Shown here: positions 23,245 through 34,982 of the stretch, piece by piece | Layout: each line of letters starts with the position of its first letter | Numbering within the stretch: the stretch's first letter is position 1 | NCBI GenBank assembly: GCA_009746045.1 | Contig: RPFO01000667.1 | Span: forward strand, 2,933,273 to 2,997,272 | Reading direction: 5' to 3' | DNA: 64,000 nucleotides | Origin: Mesostigma viride | Taxonomy: Eukaryota > Streptophyta > Mesostigmatophyceae > Mesostigmatales > Mesostigmataceae | Program-made: the position numbers and the translations under genes | The notes under the pieces: model-generated | Seen by the model: the letters and a program-made list of their open reading frames with translations, nothing else | What the model was told of the DNA's origin: nothing | Database searches by the model: none

Positions 23245-26200
23245 GTGGGTGGCGGTCTATATAGGGCGAAGTTGAAAACCAGACTTGTGTTCACACAACG
23301 TCTACAGCTACTGATAATAGCTTAGGGCGTGTGATTTGTGATTTGTCTTTTTTCACACATTCACACCGTCAGAATCCTTTTTTCGATTTGTATGCTCGTT
23401 GCTCGATGTAACCCCTAAACCGTCCTCGTGCCGATTTTCGACCACGAGTTTTACTCATGACTGGAATTCGGCATGAGTTTGTGCGCCCTGTAGAAATCTC
23501 GCGGGAAGGTTTTCGCGGGTAAAAATAGGACCGTTGGAAAGGTCTAGATTCACTCTATCCGTAGCACTCTTGAAAGACTGTATCTGACCACCGGACCAGG
23601 GTGAAAACCCTGGTCAAAGCTGACAGGGTACCCTAAACTGGTGACTCAAAATAGTCATAAGATATTTTGAGCATTATCTTGTGGGTCCCTGGGTGAAACA
23701 AGACATGGAAGTGCTTGGATGTAGTGCTTGGGTACACTTACAGTCCCCCCTGAAATACTAGGGTGAAATCCAAGGTATACGTGGTCAATCATGCATTGGT
23801 TGTGAAGTTTATACTCGCGACCCGCGCGCAGCTGTCTCCAAGCATATGCGGCAGTGGTTATGGTGAATATTGGTGGCACACAGGTTGAAATATGCGTTAA
23901 CATGCATGTTTGCCAATATTCCATGCTTACCTATCATGTCCAGGTTCAAAACTGCACTAGAATGCTTGTTCTAGCCCCCCTAAACTGGTGACTCAAATGA
24001 GTCACCAGTTATTTTTAGCTCCATCTGGTGGGCCCCTGGGGCAGTTACAATTTTTAGTGCTAGTATCCCATCCTAACTAGTAAATCTATCTACAAAACCA
24101 ACCCCAGGGGCAACTTATTGAGAAAAGTGGTCTATCATGCATTGTAAGTGGGTCACCGCGCACACTCACCGTACCCCCCTGAGGGGGGTGCTATTTATAG
24201 AGCAGGGGGGGCTAGTACTGGGACCACCCACTATACTCCCAGGTGGGCCCTCATATGGGGATGCTTGGTTCCCAGCATGGTCTAGAAATAATAATTAGGC
24301 TGAATGGGGGCACCTGTGGCGTACTATGAAACTGGTGACTCACCTTAGGCACGAGTGCGAGACGGTGGAGGGCTGTGTTGAGCTCTGTTTATCATGTTCT
24401 TGGAATTGTTGCTCATGGATGGTTGATTGGTCGCTCCATTTGTAGCCGGCCGTTACTAGGGCCGATTACATCCAAAGATGGCGCTCATGACTTACATTAC
24501 CGAGACAAAGCCATCGGGTGGATCAATGTACACCAGTGGAATTGTTGCATAATAATGGTAGATGTAGCGGCAGGCGCTGAAATTAATATAGTCTCACTGG
24601 GTTTAATTATATATATAGTTAATTATGTAGTTAATTATATATTACATAGTTGACAGTTTTCTAAGCCATCTACTAACTAAGGTCTCACACTGAAAGTCAG
24701 CCAGCCATAACTTTTTACATCCCCGGCTACACATTTGCACCTCCGTTCATTTCCATCATCCTGAACGACTCCACAAACCCCAATAAGATAGCAGCATGGG
24801 CCCGTGGTACCATGGTCTGGATTCAGACTCCAGATTTCTGGCCCTGCGTGCTGCAGTTGTCTCATGTTGGTAATAGTACTTCTTATTTGCAGTCCTGTAC
24901 GGCTTAATTGTGTGGACACGCAAGGATACTTATGTCTGATCATGTTCCTGGATCGATCGGCCGACCAAGGCTGAAAATTTTTTGCTTAAGGGGACGGTCC
25001 CGGCGCGAATATTTTGGCGCCGAAAAATTCGCGGTACCCGTCCGTACCGTGAAAAAGTGGTGCACGGGGCGCGCACCCCTACCGGAGCTGGCCATGGCGA
25101 CGTGCTTTCAGGCAGAGTAGAAAAAGATAGCTCGCGGAATGCAGAGAAACTGAGCGAATCTCAAAGACGATGAGTAAATGATACTACTTCGTAGCGGAGT
25201 TCGCGTTTTTTGCAGTGTCGATGATTTTATTGATGACCATCGCCACGGGGGTCCAATCTGATGTTTTCGTCGAGAGGAATAAATTAGAATGCACGCTGGC
25301 GGCGGTGATTGTCAGGTTTTATGGGCTTTACCTAGCGTCAAGGATGCGTTTAAATCGTTATTGGTAAAGCTTTAAAAAATTTGCTGGGTTTCGGCAAGAT
25401 TTCCGTCATGATCGGTAAGACACTCTCCAGGCTCGCGGGATGCGCGTCTTATTATTCCATATTGGAAGGTTGTTCTTTCTTGCGCCGCTGGGCGAAGGAC
25501 AATTCCGGTAATGGTACGATCATGTGATCAACGTGACCCTATGAATGTTTCGCTTCCTTTATGGGTTATCAACGCAATTTTTCGGCTTCTTTCCATGCAG
25601 TTAGCGCCAGGTATAATGCCATTCCGTGCTGCGCATCGCCAGATTCCTGGCACCTTTCAGTGGTTTTTATGTACGTTGCATGGCTGGGATGTGTCAAAGC
25701 GTGACCGTGGCATATCGTCAAGTTGTCAGGGATTCGCTGAGTGGTTTCTTGGAAGGAGATTGCTAACAGCACTCAGTTTTGTGTGAATCTTGACGCGGCC
25801 TTTCTTAGCAGAGGCTTCATTGTGGTTAGAGGCTCACAAGCTTGAGTTTGTTTCTTGGCAAACAATTGCGCTGGAAAGAAAGGTGGCAGTGGTTTTTCTG
25901 AGGGGCATACTGCATGGGTGGAACTGCACGTAGGTAGGGGTCATCGTTGTCTTGTTGGCCTTTCTCCCACTAAAATGGGAGAGCCCTAATTCATCTGCTA
26001 GCAAGGCAAGGTAACGATGGTAAGAAGCCTTGGCAAGCAGCATGTATGATAAGTCTGCTTTCTCTGTGGACTGTCTGTTGTTACCCTTGTTGGGCAATTA
26101 GTGGATATGGCTTTCTAGGGTGTGTTTGAGCTTGGTTTTGGGATGATGCCCACACCATAAACCTGGAATATGCTTTAGAAGTGTTGGCTAGGCATGTAGA

Positions 26201-29200
26201 GCTACCTGCCTCATTGTTGTGCACACACGCAACAGGTTGCCCGTGTCGAGGTAAGGCAAGGGCACATGACGTGCCCAGCCACCTCCTTGTACATGGTGGT
26301 CGAATTGGGCATGGTCAGGAGCCTTTTGGATGGCGTAGGAAGTGTTAGTGTGCCTTAATACTCACTAATGCCTTCCTTAGCGTCTGCACAGGTGGCCAAC
26401 TGCCAAAATTAATAACTGCTACAGCTGAGCTCAGAATGCCACCAAACTTTGACAGTGGCTTCTATGGTCATGACAGAATTTGACTTGTGCTTTTCAGGCC
26501 TAATTGATGTGTTATGAGTGTGTATGGGGACGCCCCGCCTAAAAAAGCGTATTTTTGGCCCAAAAATTAATAACTCAAAGGGATGTGCTGATTTTGTTGA
26601 TCCAATTAGGTAGAAACAATGTCCCATGACATTTTTATATGGGGTGTGCTTTTTTCATGCAACTGGTTCTCCCACTGTTCTGGGCAAGATGTGCCCCGGA
26701 CAGCGTTTTTTTCTATTTTTAGCTCATAGCCGGTGTATGGCTGGGGGTAGTACCCCCAACAAGTGGTGGTATGCATGCCCAAACATCATGTTTATGGTCC
26801 CCAAACATCATTCAGTGGTTGTCAGTTGCATTTCTGTAGTTATTAGGGGGGGTAAGTTTTGATATATTTCTATGGGACCCTCCCCTTAATTATTCCTGAT
26901 TATTTACCGGGTTACGCTGTAAAGATATAGCGGCGCCGTATGATTTTGACAAGCTTCAATGCATCAGCAAGTACAGTACATAATTATATGTTGCGATGTT
27001 CAGTCAGGAGATCCTATGTTACTAGGACAATTAGTCACCTTCAGTGGCGTGGTGATCGACATTGTTGTAGTTCAGTGTGACTAGTGTCTTATCGCTGCAG
27101 ACTGCATATTTGCTTATGTCCATCAGGCCATCTTCGCCACTCATCTCATCATGCCTAGCGTGGGCGCTCTCACATCCCTGGCCAGGTGGGCGGCAAGACC
27201 ACACTGCGCATCCAAAACATTGACTACTGCGGCTTCCACGAGGGAGATGACGAGATCATGCTGCACTACACGCCACCGTCCAAGAACGCGCTCAAGGGCG
27301 GTAAGGGTGGCAGATTTTCAGGATCGACAACTTTGGGCCGCCCATCAGCGTACTTCCGCCAACTACTGTATGTATACGAAGGCATGGTTGGCGAATTAGT
27401 ACCTAGGGCAGCACTTCCATGTCGCAGTGCTCAGCTGGTGCACATTGTCGCGTTCCATTCCAAAATATCTCAGCCACCCAGGCTTGACATGTACATAGAA
27501 CTGTAACTGCATTCCCAGTGCAATGACATTCCGTCATCCATGGCTTTGATGTCTCTCTATTGAAAGAAGGTCAGCCACACTAGACATCCCTTTTCAAATA
27601 AGGGTGGGAAGAGGATGAGTGGTGCGTCGCAGCATGCACCCACTCTTCGTGCTAGGCTACCTAATCTGCCCGATGAGAGTCATCCTTGCTTTTTGTTACA
27701 ACAATGATTCTGACATTGGAAGAATATATCAATGTACGGAGTGGCAATCATCACATGAAGAAAGACTGGTTCAGCCAATCCCGAATTCCAGCCAATGGCC
27801 TATCTAGTGCTTGAGCTAGCTGCATGGCAGTGTCCGACATAGCCGACCTTGGCAATTCACGACCTGCCCTCCCGCAGGAGATGGGAGGAGACCTATTTCT
27901 TAGCCCCCAGAACCAGCCTACAAGACCCCTAGAATCCTCACCAACGTTGTGTGGGTATCCGACCCAAGCACACGTCCTTAGATGATGATCCACGCATTGC
28001 CCCGACTCTTTCCATCAACATGTCCCTCTTATGACAAAATTAACCACAAATGCGACCATGTCAGAGGCCGCACCCAGGTTGTTCGCCTAGTGCATCACAT
28101 GGCGACAACATGAAACTACGTTGTGAGTGAAGAACTGAAACGAACAACGTCCAACAAAGCTGCTCGTTTCTCCTTTCAACCTAGCCAGCCGTCATGCAAG
28201 ACGACAAGCTGTGGGCACTGAGTGCCGACATTCACAAATCGGCACATGATGCATTGCTGTCAATTGTCGATTTGCTGGAACTATCGCAGCCAAACCATTG
28301 ACGAACCGTCGGCGCACAAGCCAGTGCGATACAACCTGCTGAAACACACACGATGCTGTCCGTACTGCCAAGTGTGCCGTAGAGCCACAATCCGCAGCCA
28401 CGTGTGCTGTCGAAATCTCAGCAAATTTGGCGCGGACCAATACAACCACCGCTGCCAATTCCAAGTGGACGGCTGAATCCACAAATATCTCACAATGGTC
28501 GGATGAAAAGGCAAATATCTCCGCCTCAGTCAGACGAAATGGTACAGTGTGCGACAACATGACCATGCAGAGCAGCCGGCTGCAAATATGACCAAACACG
28601 TGTGCAGGAGCGGATGGCAGCAGACTTGTCTCAGAAGGTTGCGACTGCCTGGCCTCATCAATAGTTGGTCAAGCCATGCATGTGTAGACCTGTCTGCTTT
28701 TGGCATCATTGACCCTGCGACAAATTTCACTTGTCATGCACTCTTCCACAACAAATGCTATTTCGCCTTTTGGACAGTCAGGATGTGTGCATGGATTGAC
28801 ACTCGGTCCCAGGAATCAGCCCATGGTCCGCCCGGGACCGCTATGCATTCGTTTGGACATAACAAAACTGCTCAGGGTAGTATGTAAGCTGGGGGCCAAC
28901 CGACCAGGCACGTATCAGCTGCGCCAAGGAATACTCAACCACGACCGGCCGGCACAGTGGGGGTCGCTGCCGGGGCCCTGCATGTTGTACAATAATGCCT
29001 GCCCTGCATGGTTCCATGCATACAGTCTAGCTTGTGCGCACGTGCTCCCGAGGCAGGCATGAATTGGTTCTGAAATCTGAATATATGTGTGCCGCGCTGC
29101 GCCTGTCAGATCTAGAGCTGGGCAAAGTTCAAGCAGGCTGCATGAATTCACACGCATGATGGCACATATGCCGACCTGAGCAAGTGTGCGTACGTGCGGA

Positions 29201-31482
29201 AGAACTGGGATCGTAGGTTAATAACTGGGGCAATGATCGGGCGCTGCATCTTGTTCCATTAGAACATCCGATAAGTTTCTTCCACCCCAGCATATACAGA
29301 CCCTGGGCTTGGCGTGGAACTCCACGACGACCGCCTTTTATGCAGTTGAGGCTGCTGCCCCCTGCCATCGCTTCGTCCCAATCAGCAGTATTCCAGGCTC
29401 CATATGAGATCACTTGTGCAGACAATGATTGGCCTTCAATAGCATGCCCCTGTACAGTTACCGCCTCAGCATGGGTTATTAATAGAAGGCTATAGTCACT
29501 GGCCACCGTCAACGCCATGGTGGAGTGCATGCCATGGGCGCCCCTTGCAGCATGCTTGTTTATGAGCATTGCAGTTGTCGATCTGCATGGAGTGCATACA
29601 GCTATTAGTTAGAATCTTAGGTGGGCGTACTTACGCGACTGATATCGAGTGGACGGTTACCTGCATGGCTGCATGCTTATGGATAAATTTCATACCTTGC
29701 CCCATTGACTTGTTGGCTTCTTCCATGCATCATAATTGGCAGACCCTTGTGCAAAGACACCAGCGCTCAAGCTCAGCAGCCACTTCCTTGATTATGAAAT
29801 GGTAAGTTGCTTACGTTTCATCAGTCTATAATGCCCATTGACCAACTGTGGAGGTAGACTGACAGGACATGGTAAACAATTGAGGTATTAATTGGCATGT
29901 AGTAGTAAGCGATCTGTTCGTTATCTATCACCGCAGAGTTTGGATGCCGTCTTACTAATTCAGCCGCAGACCGTGATCCGGTTTTCCAACCGGCTCTACA
30001 ACTCAGAAGATCGAAGGTTGAAGGGTCTATGTTGCAGGCCATTTGCAGCTTGCAACCACTGTATACGTAGATGTACATAGCGAGGCATTCGGACCTTTCG
30101 GAAATGTCACAAGGCCAAGTTTCACTTTTATTGTCTCCAAAAGCTTGTGTGGCGCAATGAGCCATGCACAGCGCACTCATCTGCTGGGGTGGGACTGGGG
30201 GGCCATCATGGCTATAGTAGATACTTGTAGGGAATGGGCTCGGAGGGCAACTCTAAGTTGTACAAGCTACTGCTTATACTTTTTATGCGCAAACCTTTTG
30301 GCTAAGGTTAACGCATATTCTTACATCCTGCGCAGGATGTAAGAATATGCGTTAACCTTAGCCAAAAGGTTTGCGCATAAAAAGTATAAGCATTAGCTTG
30401 TACAACTCTCTAAGGGTAATCCCCCACTCCCCCGACAATGCCGGGCTGTCACTGGCCAAATTGGCCTTCTGTGCGGGACTGCGGGGTGAGGTCTTTAGTA
30501 GACCCCTGGACATGTTGGTGGATTTTGCCAAACTTTTGTTCCCTGCAGGGATGAGACCTGCACTGTGACAGCAGCCACGCTGAGACCAATCCCAGCCATG
30601 CCAACTGTCGGATCCTGCTAGCTGGGGAGTGCCAGGGGTTATGCGAGGGGGAACCGTTGGGAGAGGGGGGTTGGCAGTTTGTACGTGGGACCTCATACCG
30701 GCTTCTCTCCATCCGCGGCCGCATCCCCGCTGCCACACGTTATGTTTGCTGCGCAGAGCTACTTCCGCCAATTGTTGAATATGCGCTACAGCAAGGTAAT
30801 TCCTAAGGGCGATCCCGCGGGGGGCAAGAGCAAGCTTTCCGCCGGTTTCTTTGGCGTCGCGCTGGCATTGCACCTCTGTGGGACGGTGAGCACATAAAGA
30901 CTGCACGAACAGTGAACAACTTGCCTTGGTTGATAATGTTGCAGGGATTGTTCCTGTATGATTGGAAGCGTTTCACGCTCCAGTTAAATAGTCCTGGATC
31001 AAGCACACAATCCATTCCCTTTCTTCGTGTGTAGTCATGTCAGAATCGATCAACATTTAGTGGTTCTGGCGGATTGCTGTCTCCTCAATGGCTACATTGG
31101 GTCGACTTTTTATAGTCCTGTTTGTTTTTATTGCCGGCTTTATTGCCCGGACAGCGCTTGGATCTTATTTTGTGAGTGATGATTGACTTACATAGTTACC
31201 ACTGACCATGGGGTGTCAACGGCTGTGCCTTCATTGGGGCCGGCCCGGCCGCATATGTCTCCTGCCCTTGACTTACAAATGTAAACCCTAAATCACATAC
31301 GCTCAATTGGGCAGGTGGACATCTATGGCTTCTCCCAGAGTGACCGGCGCTACTACAAGAAGAGCCGCAACGTGGGTGGGGGTCATACATTTGCGCTGAA
31401 GCACAACTGGAAGATGGAGCGCGGATGCCTCAACCTGCTCGGCAAGGGGCTGTGGGAGCCCCGGGTAATGGTCAGGAATTGA
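23072..31482 (+). CDS. Sialyltransferase-like glycosyltransferase, family GT29 (5 exons, 5' end unresolved)
   Basis: Five exons (23072-23244, 27186-27300, 29743-29801, 30757-30885, 31315-31482) join with consistent phases into about 214 residues. All four GT29 signatures appear in order: motif L (CAVVGNSDSLLKTELGAEID, continuing VIRFNDAPT), motif S (SAGFFGVALALHLCG, then VDIYGF), motif III (YYYKK) and motif VS (H-x4-E in KHNWKMERG). The L and S cysteines that form the conserved disulfide are present. GT29 enzymes are Golgi type II membrane proteins that move sialic acid, or in plants and algae possibly a related sugar acid, from a CMP donor to a glycan. The anchor and stem are not firmly located. 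Introns are 3941, 2441, 955 and 429 bp, all GT-AG, and hold mobile elements. The true acceptor and donor sugar cannot be told from sequence. Confidence 0.85.
23635..24675. repeat. Degenerate 347-bp tandem repeat in intron 1
   Basis: The phrase AAACTGGTGACTCA starts at 23635, 23982 and 24329, exactly 347 bp apart. Between the first two units other shared blocks align (GTGGGYCCCTGGG, GTGGTCWATCATGCATTG). Divergence is high, so this is an old array. Confidence 0.6.
24680..24880 (+). pseudogene. Fragment of a dispersed gene, shared with 61340-61540
   Basis: The + frame reads YTFAPPFISIILNDSTNPNK and, later, PDFWPCVLQL. The locus at 61340-61540 reads CTFPPPFVSIVVNDSTNTDE and PYFWPALVAL. The nucleotide upstream (CAGCCAGCCATA) is shared too. 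Since the other copy lies inside a TIR element, this is probably a transposon relic in the sialyltransferase intron. Function unknown. Confidence 0.5.
24881..27185. other. Remainder of sialyltransferase intron 1
   Basis: No exon or repeat recognised. A GC-rich patch at about 24970-25100 (GCGCGAATATTTTGGCGCCG) differs from its surroundings. Short ORFs such as 25511-25786 show no motif. Confidence 0.45.
27186..27300 (+). CDS. GT29 exon following motif L
   Basis: Acceptor CCCTGGCCAG, donor GGCG|GTAAGG, 115 bp, ends in phase 1. It encodes VGGKTTLRIQNIDYCGF and then EIMLHYTPPSKNALKG; the VG-KTT-R block directly follows motif L in GT29 proteins. Confidence 0.88.
27301..29742. other. Sialyltransferase intron 2
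   Basis: 2.4 kb with no firm gene. A 12-bp match to exon 4 (TACTTCCGCCAA) sits at 27351. A 136-codon - frame (28192-28599) and overlapping + frames (28222-29062) have no recognisable motif. Confidence 0.45.
29743..29801 (+). CDS. GT29 small linking exon
   Basis: This 59-bp exon, too short for ordinary ORF finding, is bounded by ATAATTGGCAG and ATG|GTAAGT. It starts in phase 1 and ends in phase 0, exactly what the neighbouring exons require. It encodes PCAKTPALKLSSHFLDYEM, which fits the LSxxFLxY helix that precedes the region before motif S. Confidence 0.75.
30256..30407. mobile_element. 152-bp near-perfect palindrome with 5-bp target duplication
   Basis: The two 76-base arms pair around the centre CCTGC|GCAGG with a single mismatch (30270 against 30393). 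CTCTA flanks both sides (30251-30255 and 30408-30412), so it was inserted as a unit. There is no loop, hence the whole element is terminal inverted repeat. It lies inside intron 3 of the sialyltransferase gene and its transcript would fold into one long hairpin. Confidence 0.88.
30757..30885 (+). CDS. GT29 exon with sialylmotif S
   Basis: Acceptor TTTGCTGCGCAG, donor ACG|GTGAGC, 129 bp, phase 0 at both ends. It encodes SYFRQLLNMRYSKVIP and KLSAGFFGVALALHLCGT, with the motif S cysteine. Confidence 0.9.
31315..31482 (+). CDS. GT29 terminal exon, motifs III and VS
   Basis: Acceptor CAATTGGGCAG. It encodes VDIYGFSQSDRRYYYKK, then GGGHTFALKHNWKMERG and CLNLLGKGLW, ending in TGA at 31480. His and Glu of motif VS are present. 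A GTAATG inside the end could be an alternative donor. Confidence 0.85.
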   Translation: MDIYGFSQSDRRYYKKSRNVGGGHTFALKHNWKMERGCLNLLGKGLWEPRVMVRN

Positions 31483-31943
31483 TACAGGCCGAATAATAGT
31501 TACTCATCATGTGCACAGGACCCATGATAATATAAGTCAAGTGCTGTTATTGCAAGTGACTACGAAATGCAATATACGAGAATGCTAATAACTTTCGACT
31601 CAGGCCATGAAATTTCATTGGGTTGGCTGCAATAGACTCGGCTTTTGACAACGAACACACTGATACATATATAATTTTCTGCAGCTATCGCCCAAGATTT
31701 TGGCGGCTACTGTGTAACCCAGCACCGGCTGAGTTCGTATTTTCTGGCTACGAGATATGGTGGAAACTCAGTAGCCTCCTCCTCTCCCCTTGCGGCCGGA
31801 GTTGAGTCCAAGAAGGCATGCAGCAAGAATTAAGGATCTATCTGCTGGACATCATGACGAGCCTTAATAGCCAATTCCCACTTCTTGGTCTCGGCTACGT
31901 AGTCCTGGGTGACCACCTGATACTCCTCTACCCGCCTGAATGA
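31483..31943. other. Spacer after the sialyltransferase gene
   Basis: No clear polyadenylation signal was picked out. On - around 31830-31940 a frame reads FRRVEEYQVVTQDYVAETKK, which looks like a coding fragment next to R1 but has no recognised family. Confidence 0.4.
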
Positions 31944-32625
31944 GCTAGCATATTGGGGCACCAATGTGCTAGTTGGATGCAGGTTGAGGAGACCTTTCCA
32001 ACGCCGTGCCAACCGCCTCAAACAGACAAGGGACTAGAAAGATATCAGGTCCCGAAGTACTGCCGACCAGTGGGCGGTGGCGGCGCACTCTCAGTCAGGG
32101 CACAATGGACAGGACACGTGGCAGGAAGGGCCTGCACATGCAAGCTTAGTAGCCTGCACCATCACGTGACTGTGGTACACCGTGTACTGAGGACGCAACG
32201 GTTCTGTGGCTAGTAGAAGCCAGTAGCCAGCCACCAGGTCTGCAAGGATGTGAATCCATACAGAACTGTGGCAGGTCGATCCTGTGCTAACCTAGACACA
32301 GGATAGCCAGATATTCCTGTGTGTTGCCTGCCATGAGGATGCAAGGTAACGATACGAGGCTCTGGCAAGGTAGCGGTGCACAGCGTTGCTCGTGACCGAG
32401 GAACAAGGATGGAACGACTGGTGGTATAGCATATAGCTCGAGGCCCAACGAGGCAATGAGCGTCTTCACACCCGAACCTTGGTCGTCATGACGAGTGGCG
32501 AGCCTATCGAGGGTCGTAGGCCTGGTGTGAGGATAATAAAGGTTGCTAGCCAGCAGCCTAGGGTCATTCCAGCCAGCAAGACCAGGAGCTCACAAGCTCT
32601 GCTGACGAGTTGCTGTGCAAATGAA
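31944..32625. repeat. R1 repeat, subfamily b, intact copy
   Basis: It matches 39427-39531 joined to 52340-52896. The sequence GATATCAGGTCCCGAAGTAC is uninterrupted here and shows the target site that the chromovirus occupies in the other copy. It ends near GACGAGTTGCTG, as does the 52.9-kb copy. Confidence 0.85.
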
Positions 32626-32898
32626 TGCACCATTAATTACTGACATGTCAATTGCATGATGCTGGGGTGGCAAGAAGTTCAGTCAACTTCTTCATGAAGT
32701 TCTCCCAGGCTACATACCCTGCTCTGAGTGTCCTGCCACCTGGGATGCCTTCGCTGGAACACCATTATGAGGTTCTGAATGGTTGTGCTGGATTGGTGGA
32801 AAATACACTCTGCATGAGAGCCCCAAACCAACTTTTGACATTCAGCTCCTCCCTGGGTAGCTGGAGAGTCAGCAAAGCCAGGTTCCCCTGCTCCCTAG
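32626..32898. other. Spacer between R1 copies
   Basis: No gene or repeat seen in these 270 bases. Confidence 0.4.
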
Positions 32899-33410
32899 TT
32901 AGCATTTTGGGTAGCCAGTATGCTAAGTCGACGCAGCTTGGGAAGACCTTTCCAACGCCTCTGCTGACCGCCTGAAACAGACAAGGGACGAGAATTAAGT
33001 TATGAGGTCCCGGCGTCCTGGCCGTCCGCGGCCGACAGGGGTGAAGTCCTCTGGTATATGTAATGGACAGGACACGTGGCAGGTCGGGCCTGCACAGGCT
33101 TAGCCTGTCCATCACGTGACTGTGGTCCACGTAGACCAGGAGGAGCAGCAGCCTGCGACTGGTGGGGTACTGAGCCGGGCTGGCCACAGGGCTGCAAGGA
33201 TACTTGACCTTGCAGGCCTGTGACATCCATGCGTCCTGTACTTCCTAGGTTGCAGGTGTCTAGGCAATCCAACTCGTCCTGGCTCTGGACAGATGCCAGT
33301 GCCACGTCCAGGACGTTGGGGATTTGCTAACAAGCCTGCAAGGTGCCTCGTCACGCTGATGGGAACGAGGAACGAAGAAGTATATAGCTTGGCCATGGGG
33401 GCGACCGCTG
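32899..33410 (+). repeat. R1 repeat, subfamily a, copy 2
   Basis: It aligns to 2966-3440 from GTTAGCATTTTGGG to ATATAGCTTGGYCATGGGGG. The match stops where the LINE fragment begins at about 33411. Confidence 0.85.
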
Positions 33411-34164
33411 TATGAGGGGTCGACCACTTCGGTGGGCACTCAACACGGCATTACCCCGCCATGCCCACTGCAGACCGGCGTCTGGCAGGGTTGCATCCTG
33501 TCGCCGTACCTGTTTATTATTGTAGTGGATTATGTCATGCGCCAGGCACGTGCTCGCTTTGCTAGCACTGCAGGCCGTTCCCCTGGCCTAGCGATCACGA
33601 ACGAGCTTGGAGAAGGGGGGCCGACTAACAAGCAGAATTTACTAGCTAACCTCATTTATGCCGACAACATCACGCTCATCGAGAAGCCGGAGTCTGCCCA
33701 ACTTTGGCTGGACTGCCTGGCGCTCGAGGCTCGGGCGGTTGGTCCCAAATCAGCCCCAAAACGGAGGCCCTGGCCCTCGGCATGGCAGGGCCCCCACCCA
33801 CACTCCGCCTCTTAGACGATGCCGAGGTCAACTACCCTCCTTCAGGCCGCTTCAAGCTGCTCGGCAGTTGGCTTCCCGACTGCGAGGACGACATGACAAC
33901 ACGGATCGGCATGGCGTGGGCGCACCTCCATGACCACCGCCGCTGGTGGAGCAACCCCGCCCTACCCCGGATCGTCAAGCGTGACCTCTTCAAGGTCGTC
34001 ATTCTGACGATCCTGACCTACGGAGCCGAGACCTGGACACTGACGCAGGAGCTGGAGCAACGACTCGACGGCACCGTCACCAAGATGCTGTGCAAGGCCC
34101 TTAACATCCCCTTTGGTTTGCACATTAGTAATGAGGATTTGTACGCTGATTTGCCCTATGTTTC
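33411..34164 (+). pseudogene. LINE reverse transcriptase fragment, 5' part (split by copia)
   Basis: A 5'-truncated non-LTR RT. RT motif B region reads GVWQGCILSPYLFIIVVDYV. Motif C reads YADN where YADD is expected. After a frameshift near 33745 it continues ISPKTEALALGMAGPPPTLR, GSWLPDCEDDMTTRIG, LTILTYGAETWTL and HISNEDLYADLPYVS. The frame is cut at 34164 by the copia LTR and resumes at 39053. The missing Asp and the frameshift make it inactive. Confidence 0.85.
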
Positions 34165-34972
34165 TGTTTGGATTGGGAGAGGAAACTAATGGGTTTTACA
34201 CAATGCCTTGTGCTTGGCCTTGCTACCCACACACCTTGCAGGTGCTGAAAGAAAGAGAGGTTGAAGACAATTTACGTGGAAGAATAAATGGCTTTATTAG
34301 AATATAATAGTTGGAGAAGAGCTTGAATGGAGGTTGAATGGAGGTACCTGCCCTTAGGGGGCAGTTTACTTTTATACCTTTTAGGCTAGGAAGGATGACA
34401 TCAGCAATGACATCATCACAGAAGCTTGTAGAAACATCCTAGCATATTCCTAGCATATTCCCAGCATATTCTCAGTATATTCCAGGAATATTCCTGGCAT
34501 ATTCTTAGAACATTCCTAGAACATTCTAGACATGATCCAATGAGCTGGCATAATAGCTAGATGCCAAGTGTCTACATAATAATGTGCCACATAACATGAT
34601 TAATAAAGTGACACATCTCTTCTCCTTGGAGTGACAAGTGTCATGCAATGAGTCTACCCACTTGTCATCATGTAAGTGATAACATGTGTCATCATGAGCT
34701 GCCAACACTTGTCAGCTCATGGACCAAACACTTGTCCAATAGGCCATAGCACCACTTGTCAATCAAATACGTGATGCTACTAGGCTGACTCAGGTTACAA
34801 GTCATCCATGTCCAAGTATAGGACTATGGCACATGAATATTGATCAGCTCATTGAGCCCAATTCATCTAGCTTATCAAAGCTATCAAATTCCCAGTCCAT
34901 ATGGAATAAATCCAACAAGAAATAAATCAGGCTGGGATATATTGTGGCCAGGTGGATATAATATCCCTAACA
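34165..34972 (-). repeat. Copia 3' LTR
   Basis: 808 bp, TGTTAGGG at its 5' end and CCAAACA at its 3' end on the coding strand. Confidence 0.97.
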
Positions 34973-34982
34973 CCCCCCTTAG
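34973..34982 (-). promoter_or_regulatory. Copia polypurine tract
   Basis: AAGGGGGG immediately precedes the 3' LTR on the coding strand. A second copy of the same block (TTAAGGGGGGTGTT) lies about 56 bp further inside, near 35027-35040. Confidence 0.85.
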
